Source: Owenweeksia sp. (lineage in GTDB: Bacteria > Bacteroidota > Bacteroidia > Flavobacteriales > Schleiferiaceae). From it: DNA of 64,000 nucleotides. Made by a program: the position numbers and the translations under genes. Where the stretch lies: positions 1 to 64,000 of the forward strand of contig JANQHO010000008.1 in NCBI GenBank assembly GCA_028277105.1. Reading direction: 5' to 3'. Positions 34,220 through 43,590 of the stretch are shown here, in pieces (within the stretch, counting starts at the first letter, position 1; each line of letters begins with the position of its first letter). The notes below the pieces were generated by a model, which was not told where the DNA came from, searched no databases, and worked only from the letters and a program-made list of their open reading frames with translations.

Positions 34220-35283
34220 AAAAGGGCTGCGCTTTGGTTATAGCATTGTGCTTTATTTCTCTCAAGGGTAGAGCACAACAATGGACGGTTTACGATACCG
34301 CTACGCATTATATACCGGCCAACCTGGTAGTTCAGCTGGATAGTAATCGTTTTCTTTCGTTAATATCAGTCAGAGCCTATTCTTACGATCCCGATTCTGG
34401 TTCTAAAGAGTTGACTTCTTTTAACATACCTATCAGGTATAGTATTGATCAACATGGTTCACAGGGCACGCTACTCAGTAATGGGCAGGTTCTTTTTACA
34501 GGTGATAGTGCGGCATTATACGATCCCCAGCTGGATGTGCTGACCAAAGTAAATGGCCTGGGGCAGGGCAGGCTTTTTCACAGTGCTGTTCGCTTGCAAA
34601 ATGGACAGGTATTAATAGCCGGGGGAAAAGGTAACAGAGGACCTGATTTTACCTGGGAAGTTTTTAACTCCTGTGAATTATACGATCCTTCTTCCCAAAG
34701 CTGGCAGCAGGCTGCATCTTTACCTGTAGGCAGAGCTTTTAGTGCTTCTATCCTGCTTAATGGTGGAAAAGTGCTGCTGACGGGAGGTTACGATTCCATC
34801 GGCAATCCCGTAAAAGAGGCTATGCTCTACGATCCGCTGAACAATAGCTGGACCTCTGCTAACGACCTGCATACTCCTTCTTGCTTTCATAGCCTGGTGA
34901 AGCTGAACACTGGGGAGGTGCTTCTTTTTGGCGGCCTGGGGCCTGGTGGTGCGCTTAACCGGGTTGAGAAATATGACCCTATAAACAATACCTGGTCCCT
35001 GGCAGGAAATATGCTGGAGCACCGCTTTGGCCATACCGCTACCCAAATGCCGGATGGTTCTATCATTGTAGTTGCGGGGGCCAATGCGGTACCCTTAAAA
35101 AGTGTGGAACGCTTTGACCCGCAAACCAATTCTTCTGCCCTTATTGCCCCTTTACATGAAGCACGAAGTGAACACCAGGCTTTTTTAATAAAGAACGGTG
35201 GGCTCATAGTAATCGGAGGTAAAAATGAAACGATCTTTAACTTTAGTTCTATCAGGGCTAATTATACGGAGGTTTTCCGGTAA
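34216..35283 (+). CDS. secreted Kelch-repeat beta-propeller protein
   Basis: The 355-residue protein has a signal peptide (about 1-20) and about five or six Kelch-type repeats of 45-50 residues, each with a Gly pair and a YDP turn (for example ELYDPSSQSWQQAASLPVGR and KYDPINNTWSLAGNMLEHR). These form a propeller. It has no sorting domain, so it stays in the periplasm or reaches the surface by another route. It follows the SGNH hydrolase with a 4-bp overlap and may bind the same glycan or protein target. The call as Kelch is firm; the function is unknown. Confidence 0.85.
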   Translation: MKKGCALVIALCFISLKGRAQQWTVYDTATHYIPANLVVQLDSNRFLSLISVRAYSYDPDSGSKELTSFNIPIRYSIDQHGSQGTLLSNGQVLFTGDSAALYDPQLDVLTKVNGLGQGRLFHSAVRLQNGQVLIAGGKGNRGPDFTWEVFNSCELYDPSSQSWQQAASLPVGRAFSASILLNGGKVLLTGGYDSIGNPVKEAMLYDPLNNSWTSANDLHTPSCFHSLVKLNTGEVLLFGGLGPGGALNRVEKYDPINNTWSLAGNMLEHRFGHTATQMPDGSIIVVAGANAVPLKSVERFDPQTNSSALIAPLHEARSEHQAFLIKNGGLIVIGGKNETIFNFSSIRANYTEVFR

Positions 35284-35314
35284 CTGTTTAAAGGTGGCAG
35301 GTGTTATCGACTAT

Positions 35315-35337
35315 ACCCTGACTATCAGGTTCTTTTA
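35315..35337 (+). terminator. weak terminator after the Kelch gene
   Basis: CCTGA (35317-35321) pairs with TCAGG (35325-35329) around CTA, followed by TTCTTTTAT. The stem is only 5 bp, so it is a weak candidate. The gap up to 35373 separates convergent genes. Confidence 0.35.
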
Positions 35338-35373
35338 TAAACCAGGAGTAATATTTTTGTTTTTTGAGAACAT

Positions 35374-36129
35374 TCAAATAAAACCGAAATCTGCCTTAAG
35401 GCGTTCCACGAATTCATCTTTTCGCCTGTAAGAAAGGTCCACATGAGAATCATCCCGCATAATGACGTAACCTGCTTTTCCCTTAACATACTTCTTCACA
35501 TGAGTAAGGTTGATCAGATGTTTTTTATGCACCCTGAAAAAGAAAGCCTGAGGTAATATCTTTTCGAAGTTTGAGAGGCCTTTGGAAACTACTATTTCTT
35601 TGTGATCGACAGTGTGGAAGGAGGTATAGCTACCCATTGCTTCGCATCTTATGATATCTGAAATCCCGACAAACTCAAAAGAGGAACCCACCGGAAGGGC
35701 TATTTTTTTAAATTCATTCTTGTTTTCACCAACAAGCTTTAGCTTTTGCTCAATAAAAGGATCGCGATGCCTTTGTTTATAGCGATCCACCACTTTTTCG
35801 AGATCTTCTACTTTAATGGGTTTCAACAGATAAAAAAGAGCGGCATAATCAAAAGCTTTTATAGCGTATTGATCATAAGCGCTGATAAAAACGAGGGAAA
35901 AGTCAATAGAATCAAGTCTTTCCAGCAGATCAAAGCCACTGCCGTCTGGCATGTTTATGTCCAGAAAAACCAGTTCAGGTTCTTTTTCTGTGATAAGTTT
36001 TAAACCCGAAGCTACATTTTGAGCTTCTCCTCTTATTTCTAATTCCGGAATGAACTCTTCAATGTATGTCCGGATAAGATCCCTGCTTTTAGCTTCATCG
36101 TCTATAATTACACTCTTTATCTTATCCAT
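35374..36129 (-). CDS. LytTR family response regulator
   Basis: The 251-residue regulator has a receiver domain (about 1-120) with acidic residues Asp10 and Asp11, the phosphoacceptor Asp57 in LVFLDINMPDGSG and the conserved Lys near 103, followed by a LytTR DNA-binding domain (about 145-250, with FFRVHKKHLINLTHVKKY). It starts 3 bp after its sensor kinase gene, so the two form a two-component pair. Targets cannot be read from the window; LytTR proteins bind paired direct repeats that I did not find at a nearby promoter. Confidence 0.94.
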   Translation of the reverse strand: MDKIKSVIIDDEAKSRDLIRTYIEEFIPELEIRGEAQNVASGLKLITEKEPELVFLDINMPDGSGFDLLERLDSIDFSLVFISAYDQYAIKAFDYAALFYLLKPIKVEDLEKVVDRYKQRHRDPFIEQKLKLVGENKNEFKKIALPVGSSFEFVGISDIIRCEAMGSYTSFHTVDHKEIVVSKGLSNFEKILPQAFFFRVHKKHLINLTHVKKYVKGKAGYVIMRDDSHVDLSYRRKDEFVERLKADFGFI

Positions 36130-36132
36130 TGT

Positions 36133-39120
36133 TCAACGGTAATTTTTTGTCATGTGAATACTAAATTCTACTCTGGTACCGCCCGGTTGCTGTGCTTCGT
36201 CAAACAGATCTATAATAGTTAATCTGAATACATTGCTATAATAGCTGTTTAAAAGACTTATCCTGTCCTGAATGTTTTTTAGACCTATAGATTTGTGTAC
36301 GTCTTTTGATTTGCCTTCATTTATATGACTCGATCTACCTACTCCGTTGTCTTGTACAACGCACAGCAGGCTTTCTTTACTTGGCAACCAGCTAAATTGC
36401 AATTTCAGCATCAGGCAATTTCCTTTTTTTGGTGATAAGCCATGCCAGATGGCATTTTCAATGATTGGCTGAAGTATCATTGGTGGTATTTTCAACTCTT
36501 CGATATTGAGTTCAGGATCAATTTGCAGTTGAAACTCTATGGAATTCTCCATTCGCATATTTTCCAGTTCAACGTAAAGCCTTAAAACCTCAATTTCTTC
36601 TTCTAAACTAATACGGGAGGAAGCAGAGTTATATAAAGATTTGCGGATCAGGCTTGAAAAATCACTCAAATATCGGGCGGCTTTTTTTTTTTCATTTTTC
36701 GCATTAAAAGATTGGATGGAGTTGAGCGCATTAAACATAAAATGCGGGTTCATTTGAGCCTGCAGGGCCATTTGTTCTGAACGGATGATCCTGAGCTTGA
36801 GCCTTGACCTTCTTTTTTGTGCCAGGATAATCCAGTAGGAAACCGACATCACTACACCCAGGGTAAATAATACAAAAAGGCTGATAAACCACCAACTGAG
36901 CCATACAGGAGGCTTTATGGCAAAGGAGAAGCTCGCTGTCTTATTACTCCATACCCCGTCTTTGTTTTGAGCCAGCACTTCAAAAGTGTAATGCCCGTGG
37001 GGCAGATAGTTATATTCTGCATTTAATGAACGGGTATAATGCCATTTATCATCCAGGTTTTTAAGACGATACTTATAATTGATGCTTCCAAGGCTAGGGT
37101 AGGATAAGCCCAAAAAAGAAACGGAGATATCATTTTGAGAATAGTTGAGGTGTATGAACTCCTGCTTAATAACTGAATCTGCTGTTCTAATTCCAGTAAT
37201 ATATATGTCGGGAGGGGTTATCAAAGGTTGCAAGCTGCCCGAGCGGATAACAGAAAGTCCTTTTTCGGTCCCTACGTAAACCAGGGAATCTATCACTAAA
37301 ATCTTATTGATGCTATTTGAAATAAGGCCATCATCTTTGTTGTAGTTCTCAATGGTATATTGTGGAGGAGAAAATGAAGAGAACACTATTTTGGATAAAC
37401 CGTTAGATGTTCCGCACCAAAGTGTGTTTTGATGAAAATCTATAGAGTTGACCTTATTGGAAGCCAGGCCGTTTTTTTCTGAGATATTCCAAATTGCCTC
37501 ATCTGCCTTGAATACTATACCTTGTTCATTAGACGCCATAAATAAATTTTGACCTTGCACTTCGAGACTATTGAACCTGATATTCAAAAGCGGTTCGTCA
37601 GGGTCGTATTGAGCAATAAGGGAATCCTTAAACTGCCATAACCCTTCATTAGCGACTATCCATACATTATTGTTTATATCGGAGCGGGCATCGTTTACTC
37701 TCAATCTCTGTTTATTGCTTATGTTGCGTTCTTCAGGAGGGCTAATCAATAACACCGAAGAAAAAAGCTTTGAAAAAAAGATGTAACCTGATCCTTTTTT
37801 CCAGGGAAAAATAAAACCATTCCGCATACGCCCTAAATAACGGCCATTATCCAATTTCTGGAGAGAAAGAAAAATAGGGTCTTTTAAATCATCAGGATCA
37901 GAGTCAGTGTTGTTTTTAATAAATATGGTATCTCCTATTTTAGTAAGCCCTGTTATTGTCTGGTAGGTAGCCAGCTCTAATTTATGTCTGTTTAAATCTC
38001 CGTTGTTTTGCAAAACATCGTAAGCCGCTTTTACGTCCCTGTAAACGATATAAATATTTCCTTCATTATCGGCTTCCATATCCAATATGGATGATCCACT
38101 CAGCCCTTTCTCTTCATTGGTGTAATTGTAAACAGCCTCTTTTGGCAAATAATAAAGGCCGTTTAAAAGCGAGGAAAACCACAGACCCCCATCTTTATCC
38201 TGATAAATATCGGCAATGGATTCACCTCTTAACCATACTTTTTCAGGCTTATTTTCATTAGAGAATGATCGGTAAAGTTTTACTCCTTTCAACCCTTCGC
38301 CAACAAAAAAGTATTTATCTGTTTTGAGCATCGACAACGCTGCATCAGCTATATCCATACTCCTAATTGTATTTGTTGGGGTTGTAGAATCCGGCAGCTC
38401 CAGTATGACCCGGCCTAAGTTGACATAAGTATTTGTTTGCCATCTATGATAACTGTGTAACATCTTGAGTGTAGATAAAAATGTCATTTGATCTTTCTTT
38501 AGCTTAAAATCAACTGCCGGTTTATCTATATGCAAATACGGTGTCTGCTTCTGGTCACCCGATTGGGTTCCAATATAAAATTCGTATACAAAACCATTTT
38601 CTACGCTGTGAAGGTATATCCAGGAGCTATCCGTATAGGCTTCTTTAAAGGGATTCTCTTCTGCCTTACCTGTAGAATCGATCTTTACTATTCCTCCGTG
38701 TTTAGTGATAAAGACTTCATCAAAAATACTCACATGGAATGAATGAACCACATTACTAGATCCTAATTTATTGATTAACATATCATTATAAACATACTGA
38801 TGTATAGCCCCATTCTGCCAATAGCAAATACCTTTACTCAGGGTTACAAACCATATCCTGCCTTTGGAATCTTTGAAAAGATCGATCACTACATTTTCAG
38901 GCAGGCCTTCATCAATGGTAAATTTTTCGAAATTGTAACCGTTGAAACGCGCTACACCGCCATCGGTGGCAATCCAAAGATAGCCCTGTTCATCCTGTAC
39001 GGTTTCATAAACCTCATTGGAAGGCAAACCTTCTTCAGCCGTATAATGAACAAAACGAGGCTGTTGAGATGCAGCAGAAATGCAAAACAAACAGCTCAAA
39101 AACAGAGCAATTATTTTCAT
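36133..39120 (-). CDS. LytS-like sensor histidine kinase with ligand-binding propellers
   Basis: The 995-residue protein has a signal peptide (about 1-18), two-component regulator propeller repeats (about 25-640, for example DEQGYLWIATDGGVARFNG), a Y_Y_Y domain (about 645-740), one transmembrane helix (about 745-768) and a kinase of the LytS/YehU type. The phosphoacceptor His is in QMNPHFMFNALNSIQ (about 790). An ATPase domain follows (VVQDNGVGRSS, GLKNIQDRI). The sensor part is periplasmic. Such sensors in Bacteroidota often detect breakdown products of polysaccharides, but no utilisation locus is beside it. An unbroken run of 11 A codes for the Lys residues after the His (36682-36692). Confidence 0.9.
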   Translation of the reverse strand: MKIIALFLSCLFCISAASQQPRFVHYTAEEGLPSNEVYETVQDEQGYLWIATDGGVARFNGYNFEKFTIDEGLPENVVIDLFKDSKGRIWFVTLSKGICYWQNGAIHQYVYNDMLINKLGSSNVVHSFHVSIFDEVFITKHGGIVKIDSTGKAEENPFKEAYTDSSWIYLHSVENGFVYEFYIGTQSGDQKQTPYLHIDKPAVDFKLKKDQMTFLSTLKMLHSYHRWQTNTYVNLGRVILELPDSTTPTNTIRSMDIADAALSMLKTDKYFFVGEGLKGVKLYRSFSNENKPEKVWLRGESIADIYQDKDGGLWFSSLLNGLYYLPKEAVYNYTNEEKGLSGSSILDMEADNEGNIYIVYRDVKAAYDVLQNNGDLNRHKLELATYQTITGLTKIGDTIFIKNNTDSDPDDLKDPIFLSLQKLDNGRYLGRMRNGFIFPWKKGSGYIFFSKLFSSVLLISPPEERNISNKQRLRVNDARSDINNNVWIVANEGLWQFKDSLIAQYDPDEPLLNIRFNSLEVQGQNLFMASNEQGIVFKADEAIWNISEKNGLASNKVNSIDFHQNTLWCGTSNGLSKIVFSSFSPPQYTIENYNKDDGLISNSINKILVIDSLVYVGTEKGLSVIRSGSLQPLITPPDIYITGIRTADSVIKQEFIHLNYSQNDISVSFLGLSYPSLGSINYKYRLKNLDDKWHYTRSLNAEYNYLPHGHYTFEVLAQNKDGVWSNKTASFSFAIKPPVWLSWWFISLFVLFTLGVVMSVSYWIILAQKRRSRLKLRIIRSEQMALQAQMNPHFMFNALNSIQSFNAKNEKKKAARYLSDFSSLIRKSLYNSASSRISLEEEIEVLRLYVELENMRMENSIEFQLQIDPELNIEELKIPPMILQPIIENAIWHGLSPKKGNCLMLKLQFSWLPSKESLLCVVQDNGVGRSSHINEGKSKDVHKSIGLKNIQDRISLLNSYYSNVFRLTIIDLFDEAQQPGGTRVEFSIHMTKNYR
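36682..36692 (-). repeat. 11-base homopolymer in the histidine kinase gene
   Basis: Eleven T on the plus strand (11 A in the coding strand) encode part of NEKKKAA, about 20 residues after the phosphoacceptor His. It is the longest single-base run I noticed in coding sequence here. Gain or loss of a base would cut the ATPase domain off the protein. Confidence 0.7.
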
Positions 39121-39168
39121 GACTTGAAATAAGGCTTAAGCTAATATATGTATAAGCTGCTGATACGA

Positions 39169-39198
39169 AAAAAGCCCACTCAAATGAGCAGGCTTTTT
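39169..39198 (-). terminator. terminator after coxA
   Basis: AAAAAGCC (39169-39176) pairs with GGCTTTTT (39191-39198), and CTCA (39179-39182) pairs with TGAG (39185-39188) inside. It ends the act-cox operon on the minus strand, 25 bp after the coxA stop. Confidence 0.82.
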
Positions 39199-39222
39199 AT
39201 AGCTTTTTAAATACCAGAAAAA

Positions 39223-41001
39223 TCAGTGTCCTGTTTCCATTTCATTCTCTTTTATCGGAATGTTTTGAGGTACAAAATCGTCTTCTGCACCGGGCTTGCT
39301 GTAATCATACGCCCAGCGGTGTACCTCGGGAATCTCACCGTACCAATTACCATGAATGTGTTCGATGGGAGCAGTCCATTCCAGGGTATTGGATTTCCAT
39401 GGATTTTGTTCGGTCTTTTTCCCTCTGAACATACTGTAGAAAAAGTTGAACAGAAATACTAACTGGGCAATTCCTCCGGTAATGGCAAATATGCTGATCA
39501 GCACATTGATATCCGCCAGGTCATCGAACATAGGAAAAGCGGTGTTGGTATAATACCTGCGCGGAAGACCTGCCATTCCCATGAAGTGCATGGGGAAAAA
39601 CACTCCGTAAGCAGATACAAAGGTTATCCAAAAGTGAACGTAGCCCAGTGTTTTGCTCATTCTACGCCTGTACATTTTGGGGAACCAGTGGTAAACTCCG
39701 GCAAACAATCCAAAAATAGCTGAGAGTCCCATTACAATATGGAAGTGAGCCACTACAAAGTAAGTATCGTGAACATTTATATCGAGAGCACTGTCTCCCA
39801 GAATCAGGCCGGTAAGTCCTCCCGTAATAAAGGTAGATACCAGGCCAATGGAAAACAACATAGCCGGGGTAAGTCTTAAATTTCCTTTCCAAAGAGTAGT
39901 AATGTAGTTAAATGCCTTGACCGCAGATGGTATGGCAATTAAAAGCGTAGTAAAGGTAAATACCGATCCGAGGAAGGGGTTCATTCCCGTAATGAACATA
40001 TGGTGTCCCCAAACTATGAACGAAAGGAAAGCAATAGCCAAGATAGAGCCCACCATGGCACGATACCCAAAGATCGGTTTGCGGGCATTGGTAGAAATAA
40101 CTTCGGAAGTTATACCCAAAGCGGGTAACAAAATAATATATACTTCTGGGTGCCCGAGGAACCAGAATAAGTGCTGGAACAGGATAGGGCTACCACCCTG
40201 GTTGGATAAGAGTTCTCCGGCTACCAAAATATCAGAGAGGTAAAAGCTGGTGCCCAAACTGCGATCGAAGATCAATAACAAAGCGGCTGAAAATAATACC
40301 GGAAAGGACAATACTCCCAGGATAGCGGTAACAAAGAAAGCCCAAATGGTTAGGGGCAACCTGGTCATAGTCATACCCTTGGTGCGCAGGTTCAATACCG
40401 TTACAATGTAATTAAGCGCTCCCAAAAGAGAGGATACAATGAAAAGTGACATACTCACTAACCAGAGGGTCATACCCATACCAGAACCTGGAATAGCCTG
40501 CGGTAAAGCGCTAAGAGGAGGATATACCGTCCAACCGGCTGAAGCAGGACCGCTTTCTACAAAAAGAGAGATGACCATTACTATACTGGAAGAGAAAAAG
40601 AACCAGTAAGACAACATATTGATAAATCCCGAAGCCATATCCCTGGCACCAATCTGCAATGGAATTAAAAGGTTGGAGAAGGTGCCACTCAATCCGGCTG
40701 TTAATACAAAAAAGACCATTATGGTACCGTGAATAGTAACCAGTGCCAGGTAAATATTGGGATCCATAACTCCATCTGCCCCCCATTTGCCAAGCAAGGT
40801 CTCCAGTATAGGCCACTGCTTATCGGGCCAGGCCAATTGCAGACGGAAAAGCAAAGACATTCCCACACCAATAATTCCCATTACCATACCGGTAAGCAGG
40901 AATTGTTTGGCGATCATTTTATGATCCTGGCTAAAAACATAAGTGTTCCAAAAGGTTGCTTTGTGATGGTGATCGTGTGCATGTTCGTCATGTGTCGCCA
41001 T
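39223..41001 (-). CDS. coxA: cytochrome c oxidase subunit I
   Basis: The 592-residue catalytic subunit has 12 or so transmembrane helices. The GHPEVYI motif (about 283-289) holds the CuB His, the cross-linked Tyr and the proton-channel Glu; this marks an A1-type oxidase. The two further CuB His are in WGHHMFITG and the heme ligands in HDTYFVVAHFHIVMG. The N-terminus is His-rich (MATHDEHAHDHHHKATF). It takes electrons from ACIII via a bound or soluble cytochrome c and reduces oxygen. It is the last gene of actA-F-coxB-coxA. Confidence 0.96.
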   Translation of the reverse strand: MATHDEHAHDHHHKATFWNTYVFSQDHKMIAKQFLLTGMVMGIIGVGMSLLFRLQLAWPDKQWPILETLLGKWGADGVMDPNIYLALVTIHGTIMVFFVLTAGLSGTFSNLLIPLQIGARDMASGFINMLSYWFFFSSSIVMVISLFVESGPASAGWTVYPPLSALPQAIPGSGMGMTLWLVSMSLFIVSSLLGALNYIVTVLNLRTKGMTMTRLPLTIWAFFVTAILGVLSFPVLFSAALLLIFDRSLGTSFYLSDILVAGELLSNQGGSPILFQHLFWFLGHPEVYIILLPALGITSEVISTNARKPIFGYRAMVGSILAIAFLSFIVWGHHMFITGMNPFLGSVFTFTTLLIAIPSAVKAFNYITTLWKGNLRLTPAMLFSIGLVSTFITGGLTGLILGDSALDINVHDTYFVVAHFHIVMGLSAIFGLFAGVYHWFPKMYRRRMSKTLGYVHFWITFVSAYGVFFPMHFMGMAGLPRRYYTNTAFPMFDDLADINVLISIFAITGGIAQLVFLFNFFYSMFRGKKTEQNPWKSNTLEWTAPIEHIHGNWYGEIPEVHRWAYDYSKPGAEDDFVPQNIPIKENEMETGH

Positions 41002-41039
41002 ATCCTCTTCTCTCTTAATTCGGTTTAATGCTGTTTAAT

Positions 41040-42065
41040 TTATAATAATTCAGCGAAGCTTTTTTGTTCACTGAGCCACTTATTAAATTCTTCTTCAGTC
41101 TCCACTACAACTTTCATTTGCATATTGTAATGAGCCGATCCGCAAATCTTATTGCACAATAAAACGTAATCAAACTCCCAGTTGTCGTCACCGCGGGCAG
41201 AACGGATCTCATTGACATTAGAGACTTTCTCTATCATATCAGGGTTGTTACGCATCTCAGCCGTAGTAATACTGGGAACAAATTGAAACTGAGTACTGGT
41301 ACCGGGAACACAATTCATCTGAACCCTAAAGTGGGGTAAATAAGCAGAATGGATCACGTCCTGGCTTCGAAACTTAAAAATGACCGGTTTGTTTACCGGC
41401 AAGTGAAGTTCAGAAGTAATAATATCATCCAGAGAAGTTACATCATTTACATCGAGGCCAAGATTGTTGGTTCCTTCGATCATTCTCACGTTAGCGTAAC
41501 CTAGCGAATTATCGGAACCCGAGTAACGGGCCTGCCAACCAAATTGCTTGGCATAGATTTCCACTACCATAGGGTCTTCTTCAGAGCTGGGGTTCATCAC
41601 GTCACTCCAGGTGGCTAAACCGTAAAGAATAAGACCTGCCAATACTACAGCCGGTACCCCAGTCCAAAAAAGCTCCAGCCTGTTGTTGTGCTCCATGTAA
41701 ACCGCCTTGCGTTTTGAGCTTCCCCTGAATAAGTAGGCAAAGACAAATAGCAAAGGTTGAGTGATAAAGAACACCACTACTATGAGTCCCATAGAAATAT
41801 CCCAGAGATTGTCAATCTCAATCCCATGCAAAGAAGCCGATATGGGCAACAAGATGGAATCGTATTCAACAACCATCCAGATGAAACTGCCTAACATAAA
41901 GATCAGGAAAACCAGCATCAATATCCCCTGGGTGCGATTGTCTTTATCGGTGATGGAAGCATCATCGCTTCCCTTTATTTCGGCTGATAATTCAAAAACT
42001 CTCACGGCCTGACCTATAGCAATCAGGCCAAGTAATCCAACAACAATGATCAGTAAAGTTTCCAT
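41040..42065 (-). CDS. coxB: cytochrome c oxidase subunit II (CuA)
   Basis: The 341-residue subunit has several N-terminal helices (about 4-20, 48-66, 88-112 and 135-153), more than the usual two, and a C-terminal cupredoxin domain with the CuA site CNKICGSAHYNM (Cys304, Cys308, His312, Met315) and the earlier His in DVIHSAYLPHF. No CxxCH motif is present, so it is not a caa3-type fused subunit; electrons must come from another cytochrome, most simply that of ActE or ActA. SCO (9.0-9.7 kb) would load the CuA centre. It begins 14 bp after actF. Confidence 0.94.
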   Translation of the reverse strand: METLLIIVVGLLGLIAIGQAVRVFELSAEIKGSDDASITDKDNRTQGILMLVFLIFMLGSFIWMVVEYDSILLPISASLHGIEIDNLWDISMGLIVVVFFITQPLLFVFAYLFRGSSKRKAVYMEHNNRLELFWTGVPAVVLAGLILYGLATWSDVMNPSSEEDPMVVEIYAKQFGWQARYSGSDNSLGYANVRMIEGTNNLGLDVNDVTSLDDIITSELHLPVNKPVIFKFRSQDVIHSAYLPHFRVQMNCVPGTSTQFQFVPSITTAEMRNNPDMIEKVSNVNEIRSARGDDNWEFDYVLLCNKICGSAHYNMQMKVVVETEEEFNKWLSEQKSFAELL

Positions 42066-42079
42066 TCTCTAATACTATT

Positions 42080-43570
42080 TTATATGTGATGGTATTTACT
42101 TTCTAACAACATAGGGTGGTTTTTAGAAACCAGCGGGGCTTTGGCCAAAGACCTGAACACCACTAAGATGAAGAGCCCGGCAAATCCCAGGAAGGTACCA
42201 ATGCTCACTAAACCTATACTCCATAAGCTTCCCACTGTTCCAGGCATAACCATAATGTAAACATCTAACCAGTGACCTATAATAATGAAGATTCCTGCTG
42301 TTACTAAGAAGCCGTAATTTCTCTTGGTATTACGACTCATCAATACTAACACGGGGAATACAAAATTGATCGCCAGCATAAGGAAAAACAACCCTTTATA
42401 TTCGCCAAAGCGAGCCATATAATACGTTACTTCTTCCGGTATGTTGGAATACCAGATGAGCATAAACTGGGAGAACCACAAATAAGTCCAGAAAATGGAG
42501 AAGGCAAACATAAACTTACCCAGATCGTGGATATGGTTTTCGTTGACGTCTTCCAGGTAACCTTTACTCTTCAGATAAATAATAATAAGCGTAAGAACCG
42601 TTAAGGAACTCACAAAAATCCCGGCAAAAGTGTACCAACCAAACAGGGTGCTGAACCAGTGCGTATCAATGCTCATGATCCAATCCCAGGCGCTGGTAGA
42701 AGAGGTTACCGCAAAAAATACGAGGAAACCAGCGGAAAGATTGCGCATTTTTTTCCATTGAGCAGCTACATCACCTCCTCTATCCATTTTTAAGGACATT
42801 CTGCGTAATAACATGGCGGCTCCAACCCAACCAATAAGGTAAATTAAAGTCCTGAGAAGATAAAAAGGGCCGTTCAAATAGCCTTCTTTACCAGCTATGA
42901 TCTCGTCATAATGAGGGGATTCGGGATCCATAATACCTTCCTGCATCCAGTGCCAAAGGTGATTATCGCCTATATGATAAACACCGGTTACCACCAATAA
43001 GAGCATTATCATCACTGGAATTACCAAAAACTGCGACATGGCTTCCATCACCCTTAAGATCAGGGTAGCCCAGCCTGCCTGGGCAGCATATTGTATAGCC
43101 AGGAAAAATAAGGCGCCTAACGCAATAGCTAAAAAGAAAAAGTTATTGACCAGTAAATTCGCCCAGGGCTTATTAGCCATTTGATGATGCAGGTGTTCTT
43201 TATCAACGTGAGCTTCAGCCATAGTCCGATGATAGTGATTATTATCAGGGGTAGCACGGGAAGCGCTTTTGTGATAATTGAAATTGTCTTTGTGTTCCTC
43301 AAAATATTCTGAGTTGTGATGATCATCGTGATGGGATCCTCCGTGATCAGCTTTGTGCTGGTCTTCTGCGTGATGCTCATCTTTTCCGTGGTGAGCATCA
43401 CCGTGGCCTTCTGTATGGTGACCATCTGCTTCGTGGTGTTCAGTGCCTTCATGTCCGTGATGAGCTTCATCGTGACCCCTACCTGTAAAAAAGCTCGCTC
43501 CTACTGATATAATACCAATTAAGATCAGTATGTATGACAATGTTTTTAATCTGCCGGTAAATTCAAACAT
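42080..43570 (-). CDS. actF: alternative complex III membrane subunit ActF
   Basis: The 496-residue integral membrane subunit of the quinol:cytochrome c oxidoreductase has about ten helices and shares the fold of ActC. After the first helix (about 12-29) it carries a His-rich loop: residues 33-129 contain 27 histidines among Asp, Glu and Lys. After that, conserved helices such as TLIYLIGWVGAAMLLRRMS and VTSSTSAWDWIMSIDTHWFS are clear. It is encoded between ActE and CoxB, which suggests that ACIII and the oxidase assemble as a supercomplex, as shown for Flavobacterium johnsoniae. Confidence 0.93.
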   Translation of the reverse strand: MFEFTGRLKTLSYILILIGIISVGASFFTGRGHDEAHHGHEGTEHHEADGHHTEGHGDAHHGKDEHHAEDQHKADHGGSHHDDHHNSEYFEEHKDNFNYHKSASRATPDNNHYHRTMAEAHVDKEHLHHQMANKPWANLLVNNFFFLAIALGALFFLAIQYAAQAGWATLILRVMEAMSQFLVIPVMIMLLLVVTGVYHIGDNHLWHWMQEGIMDPESPHYDEIIAGKEGYLNGPFYLLRTLIYLIGWVGAAMLLRRMSLKMDRGGDVAAQWKKMRNLSAGFLVFFAVTSSTSAWDWIMSIDTHWFSTLFGWYTFAGIFVSSLTVLTLIIIYLKSKGYLEDVNENHIHDLGKFMFAFSIFWTYLWFSQFMLIWYSNIPEEVTYYMARFGEYKGLFFLMLAINFVFPVLVLMSRNTKRNYGFLVTAGIFIIIGHWLDVYIMVMPGTVGSLWSIGLVSIGTFLGFAGLFILVVFRSLAKAPLVSKNHPMLLESKYHHI

Positions 43571-43590
43571 TTCCTGGTTTATTAAAGAAT

